Assembly: GCA_002437725.1 (NCBI GenBank)
Contig: DJRF01000026.1
Location: 145,443 to 209,442 of the forward strand
From: Treponema sp. UBA6367
GTDB taxonomy: Bacteria; Spirochaetota; Spirochaetia; Treponematales; Treponemataceae
Direction: 5' to 3'
DNA length: 64,000 nt
In this document: positions 23,568 through 32,729 of the stretch, piece after piece
Numbering within the stretch: the first letter of the stretch is position 1
Layout of the letters: every line of letters begins with the position of its first letter
Notes under the pieces: generated by a model
Seen by the model: the letters and a program-made list of their open reading frames with translations, nothing else
Told to the model about the DNA's origin: nothing
The model's database searches: none
Program-made: the position numbers and the translations under genes

Positions 23568-25028
23568 ATGCTTAATTTAAATAACAATGCCTCAAAAACA
23601 AAAAAAGAAATTCTTGTAAAACTTGCAAAACTTCAATTACAAGGAAAACTAACATCTCGCGAAGTAAACAATATTCCAAAAGAAATAATTCCAGTAAATT
23701 CTCACGCTTTTACTTGCTGTATATATCACGACCGTGAGTTGATAAAAATGAGAGCACTTGCAGGAATGGGCTTTTCTGTTGAAAAATATGAAGACGAAAA
23801 AGAGCTCCAAGACTATGGAAAGATGGCGTTAGAAAGAGAAGAGCCTACTTGGCCTATGCTTACAGTACTTCATGAAGCTTGTAATGGCTGTGTAAAACAG
23901 AATTTTATGGTCACAAACGCGTGTCAAGGCTGTTTTGCCCGTCCTTGCATGCTGAACTGTCCCAAAAAAGCAATTCATATAGAACATCACGCTCATATAA
24001 ATAGCGAAAAGTGTATTCACTGCGGACTTTGCGAACAAAACTGCCCTTATCATGCAATAATTAGAATTACAGTTCCTTGCGAAGCTGCTTGTCCTGTAGG
24101 CGCAATTTCTAAAGGTCCAGATGGACATGAGCAGATTGACTATCACAAATGTATTTTCTGTGGAAACTGCATGAGAAACTGTCCGTTTGGAGCTATGATG
24201 GACAAATCTCAATTGGTAGACGTTATAAAACATATTATGAATGGAAAAAAACTTGTCGCCATGTATGCTCCCGCAATTGCCTCCCAGTTTAAAATAGACT
24301 ACGGCCGCTTTGAAAAAGCTTTTATAGAATCAGGTTTTTCTTATGTAATGGAAGTTGCTGCCGGCGCTGATATTTGCGCTAAAAAAGAGGCGAAAGAGTT
24401 TGAGGAACGTATGGCAAGAGGCGACAAAGTTATGACTACTAGTTGCTGCTCTGCTTACGTAAGAGCGGTAAATAAGCACGTTCCAAATTTAATTCCTTGC
24501 GTAAGCGAAACTTTAAGTCCAATGCACTACATTGCACAAGAAGCTAGAAAAAAATATCCAGAAGCGATTACGGTTTTTATTGGACCATGCGTAGCAAAAA
24601 GAAGGGAAGGATTAAAAGACCCATTTGTAGATTACGTTCTTAGCGTAGAAGAAATAGATGCCCTTTTTACAGCAAAAGAAATTGATTTTTCAAGTTTAAA
24701 ACCGTTTGAAAAAAATTCTGTAGAAATTCCTAGCGCAAGCGGAAGAAATTTTGCAAAAACAGGCGGTGTTTTAGAAGCTGTAAAAATACGCCTAAAAGAT
24801 TCTTCCATTTTAAAACCTGATTATATCGACGGTCTTGATAAAGACGGAATGAAAAAACTTGCCCATTACGGAAAAATAAATGCAGGTGAAATTCTCCCTA
24901 CAGAAAGCGATGGCAATCTTGTAGAAGTAATGGCTTGCAAAGGCGGCTGTATAGGCGGACCTTCCGCTCTTGTAAATCAAAAAGCAGCAGCGGTTTTTCT
25001 TGATAGGTATGTAAAAGAGGGAAAATAA
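23568..25028 (+). CDS. [FeFe] hydrogenase, group B-like
   Basis: The 486-residue product carries the three H-cluster signatures of [FeFe] hydrogenases: TSCC at residues 291-294, GPCVAKRRE from 339, and MACKGGCIGG with Cys457 and Cys461. The N-terminal part has several [4Fe-4S] motifs, including CIHCGLCEQNCP and CIFCGNCMRNCP. An additional cysteine-rich stretch lies around residues 105-131. The GPC (instead of MPC) second motif and the single-chain layout fit group B. It probably exchanges electrons with ferredoxin to make or use H2. I start at ATG 23568; a GTG at 23544 is the alternative. No maturation genes lie nearby. Confidence 0.88.
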   Translation: MLNLNNNASKTKKEILVKLAKLQLQGKLTSREVNNIPKEIIPVNSHAFTCCIYHDRELIKMRALAGMGFSVEKYEDEKELQDYGKMALEREEPTWPMLTVLHEACNGCVKQNFMVTNACQGCFARPCMLNCPKKAIHIEHHAHINSEKCIHCGLCEQNCPYHAIIRITVPCEAACPVGAISKGPDGHEQIDYHKCIFCGNCMRNCPFGAMMDKSQLVDVIKHIMNGKKLVAMYAPAIASQFKIDYGRFEKAFIESGFSYVMEVAAGADICAKKEAKEFEERMARGDKVMTTSCCSAYVRAVNKHVPNLIPCVSETLSPMHYIAQEARKKYPEAITVFIGPCVAKRREGLKDPFVDYVLSVEEIDALFTAKEIDFSSLKPFEKNSVEIPSASGRNFAKTGGVLEAVKIRLKDSSILKPDYIDGLDKDGMKKLAHYGKINAGEILPTESDGNLVEVMACKGGCIGGPSALVNQKAAAVFLDRYVKEGK

Positions 25029-25047
25029 TATTCCTAAAGTCGCATAT

Positions 25048-25085
25048 AAAAAGGCATGCCGTGATAATGCACGGCATGCCTTTTT
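25048..25085. terminator. bidirectional rho-independent terminator
   Basis: An 11-base perfect stem GGCATGCCGTG (25053-25063) and CACGGCATGCC (25070-25080) is bordered by A and T runs on either side. It serves both the hydrogenase gene and the convergent P83/100 gene. Confidence 0.92.
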
Positions 25086-25103
25086 ATACTCTTTGGGGCA
25101 AAA

Positions 25104-26681
25104 CTATTTTGCGTCAGCGGTTCCTGAAGAAACCTGTTTTAAATCAGATTTTCCAAGAACACAAACTCTTCCTGAAGTTCCTGTTACAATCACATACTCA
25201 CTTCCAACGGTAATAGGAGTTCCGCTCAATACATTTATATCTGATTTTAGTTTTAAATTCAGTTCGCCATCGTATTTTGCAAGTTTGAAATTTTTTCCAT
25301 CTTCAATTATGCAGTAAAATTCTCCATTATCCTGAACAAGAACTGAATCTTCTGCAACAACTTCATTGCTTTCTTCGCATATTTCCATAGAATCCGTTGT
25401 AAGAAGAACAAGTTTTACAGTTCCGTTGCCTTTTTTTTCTCCAGCAATTGCAATGAAATTCGAATCAGTTTGGAACATCGTTCTGTTGCGAATATAGGTT
25501 ACTGGAGATGCCTTTATTACATTTCCAGTTTTTGTGTTTACTTTTATAAGACCAGAAAGCATTGACGCTTCGTCTGTAAGTTCAATTCCGTAAGCGGATG
25601 GAGCAGAAGCATTTTCAAGTTCTTTTTTTATAACTTCCTGCTGATCTTTTGCAATAGCTTTTCGTTCTTCTTGGGCTTCTGCATTTTTTTTGTCAGCAAC
25701 AGTTTGCTGTTCCTTTGCAGTTTCTTGGGCTTGCTGAGTTACTTCTTCTTGCTTTTGTTCAACTTGTTTTTGTTCTTCATAAACTTGCTGTTTTTCTTCA
25801 GCTTCCTTTTGAGCTGTTTTATCATCAGGATTTTTTTCAGCTTTTTCTTGGGCTTTCTCAGCTTCTTGTTTTGCTTCTTCAGTCTTTTGTTTTTCTTCTG
25901 AAAGTTTTTGCTCTTGTTTTACAGCTTCTTTTTTAGCTTCCTGTGCTTTTTGTGCAGCATCTTCAGCTTCTCTTTCTTTTAGGTCAACCATGTCTTTTCG
26001 GCTGTCAACATTTTTGTCATCATCTTCTTGCATATGCTTTACAACTTCGCTGTCGCTGATAACAGATGTGTCAACCGTGCTTAAACCTCCGTTTTTTACA
26101 TCGAAAAGAGGAATTACTATTTGAGATTTGCCTGCCCATTCCTTGTAATTTATGTCTAGGCCACAGTTTTGAGCAGAAAGATTTTTAATGACAATGTCTT
26201 TGTACTTACTCTTAAAAGCCTCAAAGTTTTTGCGATAAACGGCATTGTAAACCGTTACAAAAACTGCAACTGTTTCTGCGTCTTTTTCAGAATATCCGTA
26301 AGCGGATGAAAGATAGCTTGCAATTATATGGCGCAAGTTGTCTATATGGTCTACAGAAGCCGCGCTTCCTATATAAATTATGTCGGCATCAAGTTTGTCT
26401 TTTTGATTTGAATCCACTGCATGAATAACAGAATATTTATCTGAGCTTCCTGCGGTAACACTTTTTAGAGGATCATTTGCAACAACGCTTCCTAAATCGC
26501 TACCAAGCTTTTTTATACTTGCCAATGAGTCTATCTTTGAATGAGGACCTGTATAGTTAATAAATACAATTACATCATTGCCAGTAGATTTAAGTTCTTC
26601 TTCGTCAACTTCCAATGCCGAAATTGGCAATGTAATGACAAACCAAGCTAATAAAATTCGAAATAATTTATGCAAGTTCAT
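25104..26681 (-). CDS. P83/100-family exported protein
   Basis: The 525-residue product has an N-terminal signal peptide (hydrophobic stretch LFRILLAWFVITLPISA) and then a globular domain. A long glutamate-, lysine- and glutamine-rich coiled coil covers roughly residues 225-365, and a beta-rich C-terminal domain follows. This matches the P83/100 antigen family of spirochaetes such as Borrelia and Treponema. The protein is probably periplasmic or surface-associated; its function is not established. I start at ATG 26681, with GGAGG upstream, rather than at 26705. The family is a main reason for assigning this DNA to a spirochaete. Confidence 0.85.
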   Translation of the reverse strand: MNLHKLFRILLAWFVITLPISALEVDEEELKSTGNDVIVFINYTGPHSKIDSLASIKKLGSDLGSVVANDPLKSVTAGSSDKYSVIHAVDSNQKDKLDADIIYIGSAASVDHIDNLRHIIASYLSSAYGYSEKDAETVAVFVTVYNAVYRKNFEAFKSKYKDIVIKNLSAQNCGLDINYKEWAGKSQIVIPLFDVKNGGLSTVDTSVISDSEVVKHMQEDDDKNVDSRKDMVDLKEREAEDAAQKAQEAKKEAVKQEQKLSEEKQKTEEAKQEAEKAQEKAEKNPDDKTAQKEAEEKQQVYEEQKQVEQKQEEVTQQAQETAKEQQTVADKKNAEAQEERKAIAKDQQEVIKKELENASAPSAYGIELTDEASMLSGLIKVNTKTGNVIKASPVTYIRNRTMFQTDSNFIAIAGEKKGNGTVKLVLLTTDSMEICEESNEVVAEDSVLVQDNGEFYCIIEDGKNFKLAKYDGELNLKLKSDINVLSGTPITVGSEYVIVTGTSGRVCVLGKSDLKQVSSGTADAK

Positions 26682-26732
26682 AAATCCTCCAAAAACACGT
26701 TCCATTATATATCTTTTTATTTTTATTTGCTA

Positions 26733-28526
26733 CTAAATATTGAGTTTTGCAATTTCCGTAAGTGTCTTTCTTGCTTGCTCGCGAATTTTACTATTATATT
26801 GAGGGTAAAGAAGGGTTGTAAGAATGTCCATTCCACGTTTGTACAAAGCAGGTCTGCCCATAAAACGGCAAACCGAGTAAACCGCGTTGCATAATTCTAG
26901 TAATATATAGGTATTGTTAGTATTTGTAATTGCTCTTCTATAATCTAAAGCTTTTAAAATTTCTCCGTCAGGGTCGTATCCAAAATTGCTCACAGCTTTT
27001 AAAGCATTATACAACTGAACATTTTTGTCTTCCTTATTAATAATTGAAGCAAGAATTTTTTGAAAATCATCAGTTCCAATAAGACCTATTTGAGTTATAA
27101 CTTGACCAAGTCCTGTTGCATCTGTTTCAAAGGCTGATTTTTTTTCTAATCTTGCGCCTGTATTGCTTGTTGAAAGAAAGTCTAAATAAGCTTTAGAAAC
27201 AGTAATGATTGAAGATGCGATTTCTTTTTCTTGAAAACCGTATTTTCCTTCTTGCAAAAGATTTACTCTGCTAATTTTAGTTAAATCAGCAGGAAGTTTT
27301 TCATTATAGATATAAAAACTATTTGAATTTGAACTCTTGTAAAAATCGTTGTAGGTAGTTTTTTTTAATCTGCTGTAGCTGTTTTTTGAATTTAACTTTT
27401 GGTAAGTTCTAAATCCTGTTAAAACCCACGAATTTGAACATAGTACAAGATAGTTTTTATTTGTAAAGGCACAATAATTCCATGAGCTTGAAGGGGGAAA
27501 TTTTCCTTTCCAAACAGGAAGTCCTTTTGTTGAATACAAAAATGCATTTTTTTTATCTGATACAAATATGCTCGTTCCGTCTAAAGTGGCTTGACAACAA
27601 GAAAGTTCTGCATACCTTGCAGGTATATCAAAATAATCGGTTACAAAGCCGTCTGCATTTCCAAATACAATTATTCTAGTTTCTTCAGAATTTTTTGCAA
27701 TTGCTAACGCAGATTTTTGTTCTGTTAAGGAAAGAAAATTTGCTCCTGTTTGCGCATTGCAAGATTCAAAAACTTTATCAACCGAAGGGATTGCCCATTT
27801 TGTTTCCGTCCGGTTTTCTTTTACGATGCAAAGACCCGCTCCATTGCCTGAAAAAACTAAAAGAACGCCTTTTTGGGGGAGAGTACACGAATTTACAACA
27901 TTCCCTGCAAAATTAATTGTTTCAAGGAGTTCGCCAAAAGGAGAAATTCTTGTACCTACAGTTCTGCCATCTTTAGATTTCTTGTGGAAAACTATTATAG
28001 AGCCATCGTTCATTTCTACAGGAGGAATTTTTTTTAGTTCGTCTAATTCAATTTGCCATTTGCAAATTCCGTTTACACCTAAACAAGCTACAGAATTCCT
28101 TCCCATAATAAAAATTCTAGAATCTCTTCCAAAAACTGGCTCTGCAATAATTTCAAAAGGCATTTTTTTTGTCCAAAGTGTAAGACCGCTTGGATTTACA
28201 AGATTTATATTTTTTTTATCAGTTATAATAATTAAAAAGTCTGAAGAAAAAACTTTTAAAAATGAAGGATTTTTTCCTTTAATTCCTTTTTCCCAAAGTT
28301 TTTTTCCAGTTTCAGAAAAAGCGCCAATCATTTTACCATCTGTTAATGCTGCGAAACCATATGAGGTAACTTGCGGTTTATAAATAAGTTTTCCACTGCT
28401 TACTACAGTCCAATCTGAATTTTGAGCAGTCAGCTCCTGTTCAAATAAACCTACCGCTTGTGAATAAAAAGAAAGAGAAAGAAATAAAGCTGAAAAAAAT
28501 ATTATCTTGTATACTTTTTTATACAT
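26733..28526 (-). CDS. exported beta-propeller-like protein
   Basis: The 597-residue product begins with a signal peptide (IIFFSALFLSLSFYSQA). The first two thirds consist of repeated short strands with the G..LW pattern (GKKLWEKG, GLTLWTKK, GICKWQIE, GLPVWKGK), as in PQQ-like beta-propellers such as BamB. The C-terminal 150 residues are helical with HEAT-like spacing. It may be a scaffold in the periplasm. It ends 51 bases before P83/100, on the same strand. Function unknown. Confidence 0.65.
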   Translation of the reverse strand: MYKKVYKIIFFSALFLSLSFYSQAVGLFEQELTAQNSDWTVVSSGKLIYKPQVTSYGFAALTDGKMIGAFSETGKKLWEKGIKGKNPSFLKVFSSDFLIIITDKKNINLVNPSGLTLWTKKMPFEIIAEPVFGRDSRIFIMGRNSVACLGVNGICKWQIELDELKKIPPVEMNDGSIIVFHKKSKDGRTVGTRISPFGELLETINFAGNVVNSCTLPQKGVLLVFSGNGAGLCIVKENRTETKWAIPSVDKVFESCNAQTGANFLSLTEQKSALAIAKNSEETRIIVFGNADGFVTDYFDIPARYAELSCCQATLDGTSIFVSDKKNAFLYSTKGLPVWKGKFPPSSSWNYCAFTNKNYLVLCSNSWVLTGFRTYQKLNSKNSYSRLKKTTYNDFYKSSNSNSFYIYNEKLPADLTKISRVNLLQEGKYGFQEKEIASSIITVSKAYLDFLSTSNTGARLEKKSAFETDATGLGQVITQIGLIGTDDFQKILASIINKEDKNVQLYNALKAVSNFGYDPDGEILKALDYRRAITNTNNTYILLELCNAVYSVCRFMGRPALYKRGMDILTTLLYPQYNSKIREQARKTLTEIAKLNI

Positions 28527-28537
28527 ATTGATATTAA

Positions 28538-29746
28538 TTATAAATCCTTTTTTAAGACTGAAAGACTTTCTATATGGCTTGTATTTGGATAAAAGTCTAA
28601 AAGAAATAGCTTTTCAAGTCTATAACCATAACTTACAAGTTCTTTTACGTCTCTTGCGTGAGTTGCAGGATCGCAAGAAACGGAACGAATTTGAGGAATG
28701 TTTGAAGAGCAAAGCCACTTTCTAACTTTAGTTTCCATTCCGCTTCTAGGAGGATCGATTACAACAGCGTCAAACCTTTTTTCATCATTTTTAGGTAGTG
28801 AAGAAACCCATTTTTCACCAGAAAGACCGATTAATTCGTAGTTTTTACCTGCAAGGTTTTGAGCTGCAAACACAAGCGCATCACGATTATGCTCTACAAG
28901 CGTTACTTTCTTAAAAAAATCTGCCAAAAAAACTGAAAAAGTTCCGCAGCCTGCATACATATCTAATACAGATTCTCCAACAAGACCTCTGCAGACTTCT
29001 TTTATTGCGCTTTCAAGCACTTGCAAATTTGATTGAAAAAATCCTTTTACGTCAAAAGAAATCTTTTTTCCTAAAATATTTACAGAAACCACATCGCTAG
29101 GATTTATAATCGTTCCTGAATAAACTTTTTTTATGTTTTTAGATTTTTTTTCAGTCTTATTAAAACTGTTTTCTTCAGAAATTATAGCAGCTTGTCCGTA
29201 TTTTTTTTCGTTATTAGAACTGACCATCTTTTCAGAGCCAAAAAGGTGGCACCTTCCTTTGGGCCTTTTTTCAAAAGGATTATTAGATAGCCAATTATTT
29301 ATAGGCTTTTCTGCAATAGGGCAAAAATCTATAGGAACAATTTCGTTTTCTGAACGTTTTGAAAGCCCCCCATTGTTCAATTGAAACCTTGAGCGGTAAC
29401 CTAACGGAGCGGACGACAAAACTTGAATAGCTGGAGTTTTTATTCCGTTGCGGGCAAAACAATCTTTCAAAACATTTTTTCTAAGTTCTTGTTGAAACGA
29501 ACTTTCAATGTGCATCATATTGCATCCGCCGCAGATTCCATAGTATTTGCAAGCAGGTTCAACCCTATGCGGAGAACTTTCTATTATGTTTACAATTTTT
29601 GCAACATCGTAATCTTTCTTTGAAGAAACAATTTCGACTTCAATTTTTTCTCCTGGAATAGAAAATGGAACAAAAACAGATTTTCCGTTAATTTTTGCAA
29701 TACATTTTCCCCCAAAAGTCATTTTATCTGTTATAATAGTATTCAT
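28538..29746 (-). CDS. RNA (uracil-5-)-methyltransferase, RlmD/TrmA family
   Basis: The 402-residue enzyme transfers a methyl group from S-adenosylmethionine to C5 of uridine in rRNA or tRNA. An N-terminal TRAM-like domain is followed by the [4Fe-4S] motif with Cys66, Cys72 and Cys75 (GICGGC) and a later CPIAE cysteine. SAM binding is at LDMYAGCGTFS, DPPR lies at 331-334, and catalytic Cys358 is in SCDP. Which uridine is modified cannot be told. The gene ends 12 bases before the beta-propeller gene and probably shares its transcript. Confidence 0.9.
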   Translation of the reverse strand: MNTIITDKMTFGGKCIAKINGKSVFVPFSIPGEKIEVEIVSSKKDYDVAKIVNIIESSPHRVEPACKYYGICGGCNMMHIESSFQQELRKNVLKDCFARNGIKTPAIQVLSSAPLGYRSRFQLNNGGLSKRSENEIVPIDFCPIAEKPINNWLSNNPFEKRPKGRCHLFGSEKMVSSNNEKKYGQAAIISEENSFNKTEKKSKNIKKVYSGTIINPSDVVSVNILGKKISFDVKGFFQSNLQVLESAIKEVCRGLVGESVLDMYAGCGTFSVFLADFFKKVTLVEHNRDALVFAAQNLAGKNYELIGLSGEKWVSSLPKNDEKRFDAVVIDPPRSGMETKVRKWLCSSNIPQIRSVSCDPATHARDVKELVSYGYRLEKLFLLDFYPNTSHIESLSVLKKDL

Positions 29747-29793
29747 AAGTTTCTTTACAATACCAAATTTTTATTTATATGTGGAGCGTTTTT

Positions 29794-30744
29794 ATGCAAA
29801 CAGAAAAATTTTTTCAATTGATGAACGACGGAACAGAAATTGCCGTAAACCGATGGATTCCTGATGATGAAGAAAATATTAGAGGAATTATACAACTTTC
29901 ACATGGAATGCAAGAACATTCCTTGAGATATGACAGGCTTGGTTGTGTTTTAGCAGAAGCTGGATACGTATTCAGCGCTCATGATCACAGAGGACATGGT
30001 AAAACTGCATATAATGCCCAGCAAAAAGGCAAAGGTGAATTTGGAAAGCTTGCAGACAAAAATGGCTTTGAAAAAGTTGTAAGCGACCTTGACGAAGTAA
30101 TAAACGAGGTTCAAAAAGATTATCCAGGAAAAAAGATTGTTCTTCTAGGTCATTCGTTCGGTTCTTTTGTTTCTCAAAGTTATATTGAAAATCATGGAGA
30201 AAAACTTGCAGGTTGTATCCTTTGCGGAACAGCAGGTCCTAATAGAAGCAAGATAAATGCTGGCAAGATTTTTATGAAAGTTTTGAAATTTTTTAAGGGA
30301 GGAAATTCAAAATCTAAGTTTGCGCAAAATGTCGCTTTTTCTGGATACAACAAAAAATTTTCAGGAAAAAAAGATGCTTTGGATTGGTTGAGCGCAAGTC
30401 CTTCTAATATTGAAATGTATAAAAATGACGCTTGGTGCGGAGGCGTTTCTACTTTAAGTTTTTTCTGCGACCTTATGCACGGCCTAAGTTTGGTTCATAA
30501 TGAAAGAAATATGAAAAAAATTCCGCAAAACCTTCATATCTTGTTTATATATGGTTCAGACGACCCTGTGGGGGATTATGGCAAAACGATAAAAAAATTA
30601 GCAGATATTTACAAGAAAAATGGAATAAAAGATGTTTCATTGATTGAATATCCTGGAGACAGACACGAGCTTTTTAATGAGTTAGATAGCGACAAAGTTA
30701 CAGAAGATGTTTTGAATTGGCTTGAAAAAAACGTCGCTCTGTAA
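29794..30744 (+). CDS. alpha/beta hydrolase, monoacylglycerol lipase-like
   Basis: The 316-residue product is a serine hydrolase of the lysophospholipase/monoglyceride lipase group. It has a HG motif in QLSHGMQEHS, DHRGHGKT, and the nucleophile serine in LLGHSFGSF. The acid is in YGSDDPVGD and the catalytic histidine in PGDRHELFNE. No signal peptide is seen, so it is probably cytosolic. I start at ATG 29794, preceded by GGAG seven bases upstream, rather than at the ATG at 29779. Confidence 0.88.
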   Translation: MQTEKFFQLMNDGTEIAVNRWIPDDEENIRGIIQLSHGMQEHSLRYDRLGCVLAEAGYVFSAHDHRGHGKTAYNAQQKGKGEFGKLADKNGFEKVVSDLDEVINEVQKDYPGKKIVLLGHSFGSFVSQSYIENHGEKLAGCILCGTAGPNRSKINAGKIFMKVLKFFKGGNSKSKFAQNVAFSGYNKKFSGKKDALDWLSASPSNIEMYKNDAWCGGVSTLSFFCDLMHGLSLVHNERNMKKIPQNLHILFIYGSDDPVGDYGKTIKKLADIYKKNGIKDVSLIEYPGDRHELFNELDSDKVTEDVLNWLEKNVAL

Positions 30745-30759
30745 TAAAATCGCAATATT

Positions 30760-31854
30760 GTGTTAATTCGTTATGGTACTGATAAGAATGGTCGTCCAAT
30801 AAAAAAAGCGATTGTTTATGTAAAAGAAGAGCATGGCATTCAAAAAAGTAAAATAGATTTTGATGCCATTCATATAATAACAAAGCTTAGAGATTATGGA
30901 TTTCATTCATACATCGTAGGTGGAGCTGTAAGAGATCTTATTGTAGGTAATATTCCTAAAGATTTTGACATTGTAACAGATGCTACACCTTCAAAAATTA
31001 AAAAGATTTTTAGGAATTCCAGAATAATTGGAAAGCGCTTCCGTATAGTGCACGTTATCTTTGGCACAAAAATTTTTGAAGTTAGTACATTTCGTTCTAT
31101 TCAGGAAGGCTCTACTGGAAATGAATTCGGTACTATTGACGAAGATGTTCAACGAAGAGATTTTACACTAAACGCACTGTACTACGAGCCTGTACAAGAG
31201 CAAGTAATCGACTATGTAGGTGGTATGCGGGACATAAAAAAGCATATAATTCGTCCCGTAATTCCACTAAACAGAATTTTTGTTGAAGACCCTGTTAGAA
31301 TGTTGCGGGCTATAAAATACGCTGCGAAAACAGATTCAAAGATTCCTTATCTAGTACATCACCGCATAAGGCAAGACGCCCCTTTGCTTGCTCAAGTTTC
31401 GCCATCAAGACTTACAGAAGAGCTTTTAAAAATAATAAACAGCGGACATGCAACTGAAATTATTTCAGATGCGCTGGATACAGACCTTTACATGGCATTG
31501 CAGCCTGCAGCAACAGCTCTTATGTATGATAACAAAAAATTTGAATCAGCATATATGAAAAGCATTAAAAAACTTGATGACCTTGTAAATAAAAATAGCG
31601 AGGTAAGGTTAGGTGAAAAACTAGTTTTTTTAATAGAGGATTTTATAAAAACTCTTACAGATTGGTCTAAAGAAGCCGAATCTAAATCTTCTTGCAACGA
31701 GTTGTATGTTCAAACTTGGACAGAATGTAGGAATTTTGTTTTGCCTATGAATCCTCAAAGATTGGAACTAGAGTATGCAATAAAGTCTGTATTAAGTTCT
31801 TTAGGGATTACTGTAAAGCAAAAGAAAAAAATGCCTTTAAAATGCAAAGGCTAA
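30760..31854 (+). CDS. pcnB: poly(A) polymerase I-like nucleotidyltransferase
   Basis: The 364-residue product is a class II nucleotidyltransferase. The nucleotide-binding YIVGGAVRDL is at residues 51-60, the catalytic aspartates are Asp68 and Asp70, and the signature GKRFRIVHV is at 91-99. This last motif marks PcnB rather than CCA-adding enzymes. EDPVRMLRAIKYAAK is the RNA-binding domain entrance. It adds 3' A tails to RNA and so promotes decay. The predicted start is a GTG at 30760 with no evident ribosome binding site. It converges with the next gene with a 4-base overlap. Confidence 0.85.
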   Translation: MLIRYGTDKNGRPIKKAIVYVKEEHGIQKSKIDFDAIHIITKLRDYGFHSYIVGGAVRDLIVGNIPKDFDIVTDATPSKIKKIFRNSRIIGKRFRIVHVIFGTKIFEVSTFRSIQEGSTGNEFGTIDEDVQRRDFTLNALYYEPVQEQVIDYVGGMRDIKKHIIRPVIPLNRIFVEDPVRMLRAIKYAAKTDSKIPYLVHHRIRQDAPLLAQVSPSRLTEELLKIINSGHATEIISDALDTDLYMALQPAATALMYDNKKFESAYMKSIKKLDDLVNKNSEVRLGEKLVFLIEDFIKTLTDWSKEAESKSSCNELYVQTWTECRNFVLPMNPQRLELEYAIKSVLSSLGITVKQKKKMPLKCKG

Positions 31855-32729
31855 TTAATATCTTCTGTTCCTGTAATTTTATCAATAATAATGCTTACTT
31901 CTTCGATTAAAATTCCTGTATAACTTTCAATTTTATCGATTATGTACTTTTGCATTTTATGAATTTTTCCAGTAAGCTGAGTTCCAAAAGGAACATCTAT
32001 GGTAATTATTATTCTGTAGCCACGGCTGTCTGTTTTTATTGACATTTTTTTTATGCGGACCGCACTGTCTGCTTCGGCAACGCAGTGCATAACCATTTGT
32101 GTCAATGCGGCTTCTGAAATTTCTATTCGTCCTTTTTTAGAAAATTCGGGCTGAACTATTGATTTTTCAAAAAGTTTTCCATCATTTTGATTTAGAATTT
32201 TTTTCTTTCTAAAAAAAAGTTTTATTGAATTTGAAAAAATTTGTGGATAATTCCTTTTAATTTCTATAGAAGGAACAGGAATAACGTGCTTCCCTTCGAT
32301 TTGCCTTGATTTTATGGCTTTTTCAATTTCTTCTCGACTTGCAATGTCTTCGATGTGAATGATTTTTTGAGGCTGGGGCAACTGTAATCTAGTTGCAATT
32401 TTTAGAACCATTTTTTCAGAGGTTCCCAAAATAAGAAGTTTTTTTATATGCGCTTTTTTCCAGGCTTTAGCAACTTCATCGCGATGTTCTTTGTCATCAA
32501 AAAGCGCAACTCTAACAGCTCCCATGTAGGTCTTTTCTCTTTTTGCAGAATGTCCTGCAAGAATTTTGTCATTTTGAATTAAAAGCCCGTCGTCAATTAT
32601 CGCATCTATTCCATATTTTTCTGCAAGCAATTTGGATCTAAAACTTTTTCCTGTTCCACTTTCTCCAACAAGAGCATATACGGTACAAGGTTTAAATGTG
32701 CGGACAATATCTTCAAAAAAGTTGCTCAT
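31851..32729 (-). CDS. P-loop ATPase fused to Asp23-like domain
   Basis: The 292-residue product joins two parts. The N-terminal part carries a Walker A loop, VGESGTGKS (residues 21-29), and DDGLL shortly after, as in small nucleotide kinases. The C-terminal part (about 200-290) starts RIEISEAALTQMV and ends in alternating strands and a helix that resemble the Asp23/Gls24 fold. The combination is unfamiliar to me; function unknown. It overlaps the upstream pseudouridine synthase by four bases (ATGA), so the two are coupled. Confidence 0.6.
   Translation of the reverse strand: MSNFFEDIVRTFKPCTVYALVGESGTGKSFRSKLLAEKYGIDAIIDDGLLIQNDKILAGHSAKREKTYMGAVRVALFDDKEHRDEVAKAWKKAHIKKLLILGTSEKMVLKIATRLQLPQPQKIIHIEDIASREEIEKAIKSRQIEGKHVIPVPSIEIKRNYPQIFSNSIKLFFRKKKILNQNDGKLFEKSIVQPEFSKKGRIEISEAALTQMVMHCVAEADSAVRIKKMSIKTDSRGYRIIITIDVPFGTQLTGKIHKMQKYIIDKIESYTGILIEEVSIIIDKITGTEDIN

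Noticed and set aside
25671..25936. Plus-strand hydrophobic frames of 73-76 codons
   Set aside because: They are the complement of the glutamate/lysine-rich coiled coil of P83/100, which always reads as phenylalanine/leucine-rich in antisense.
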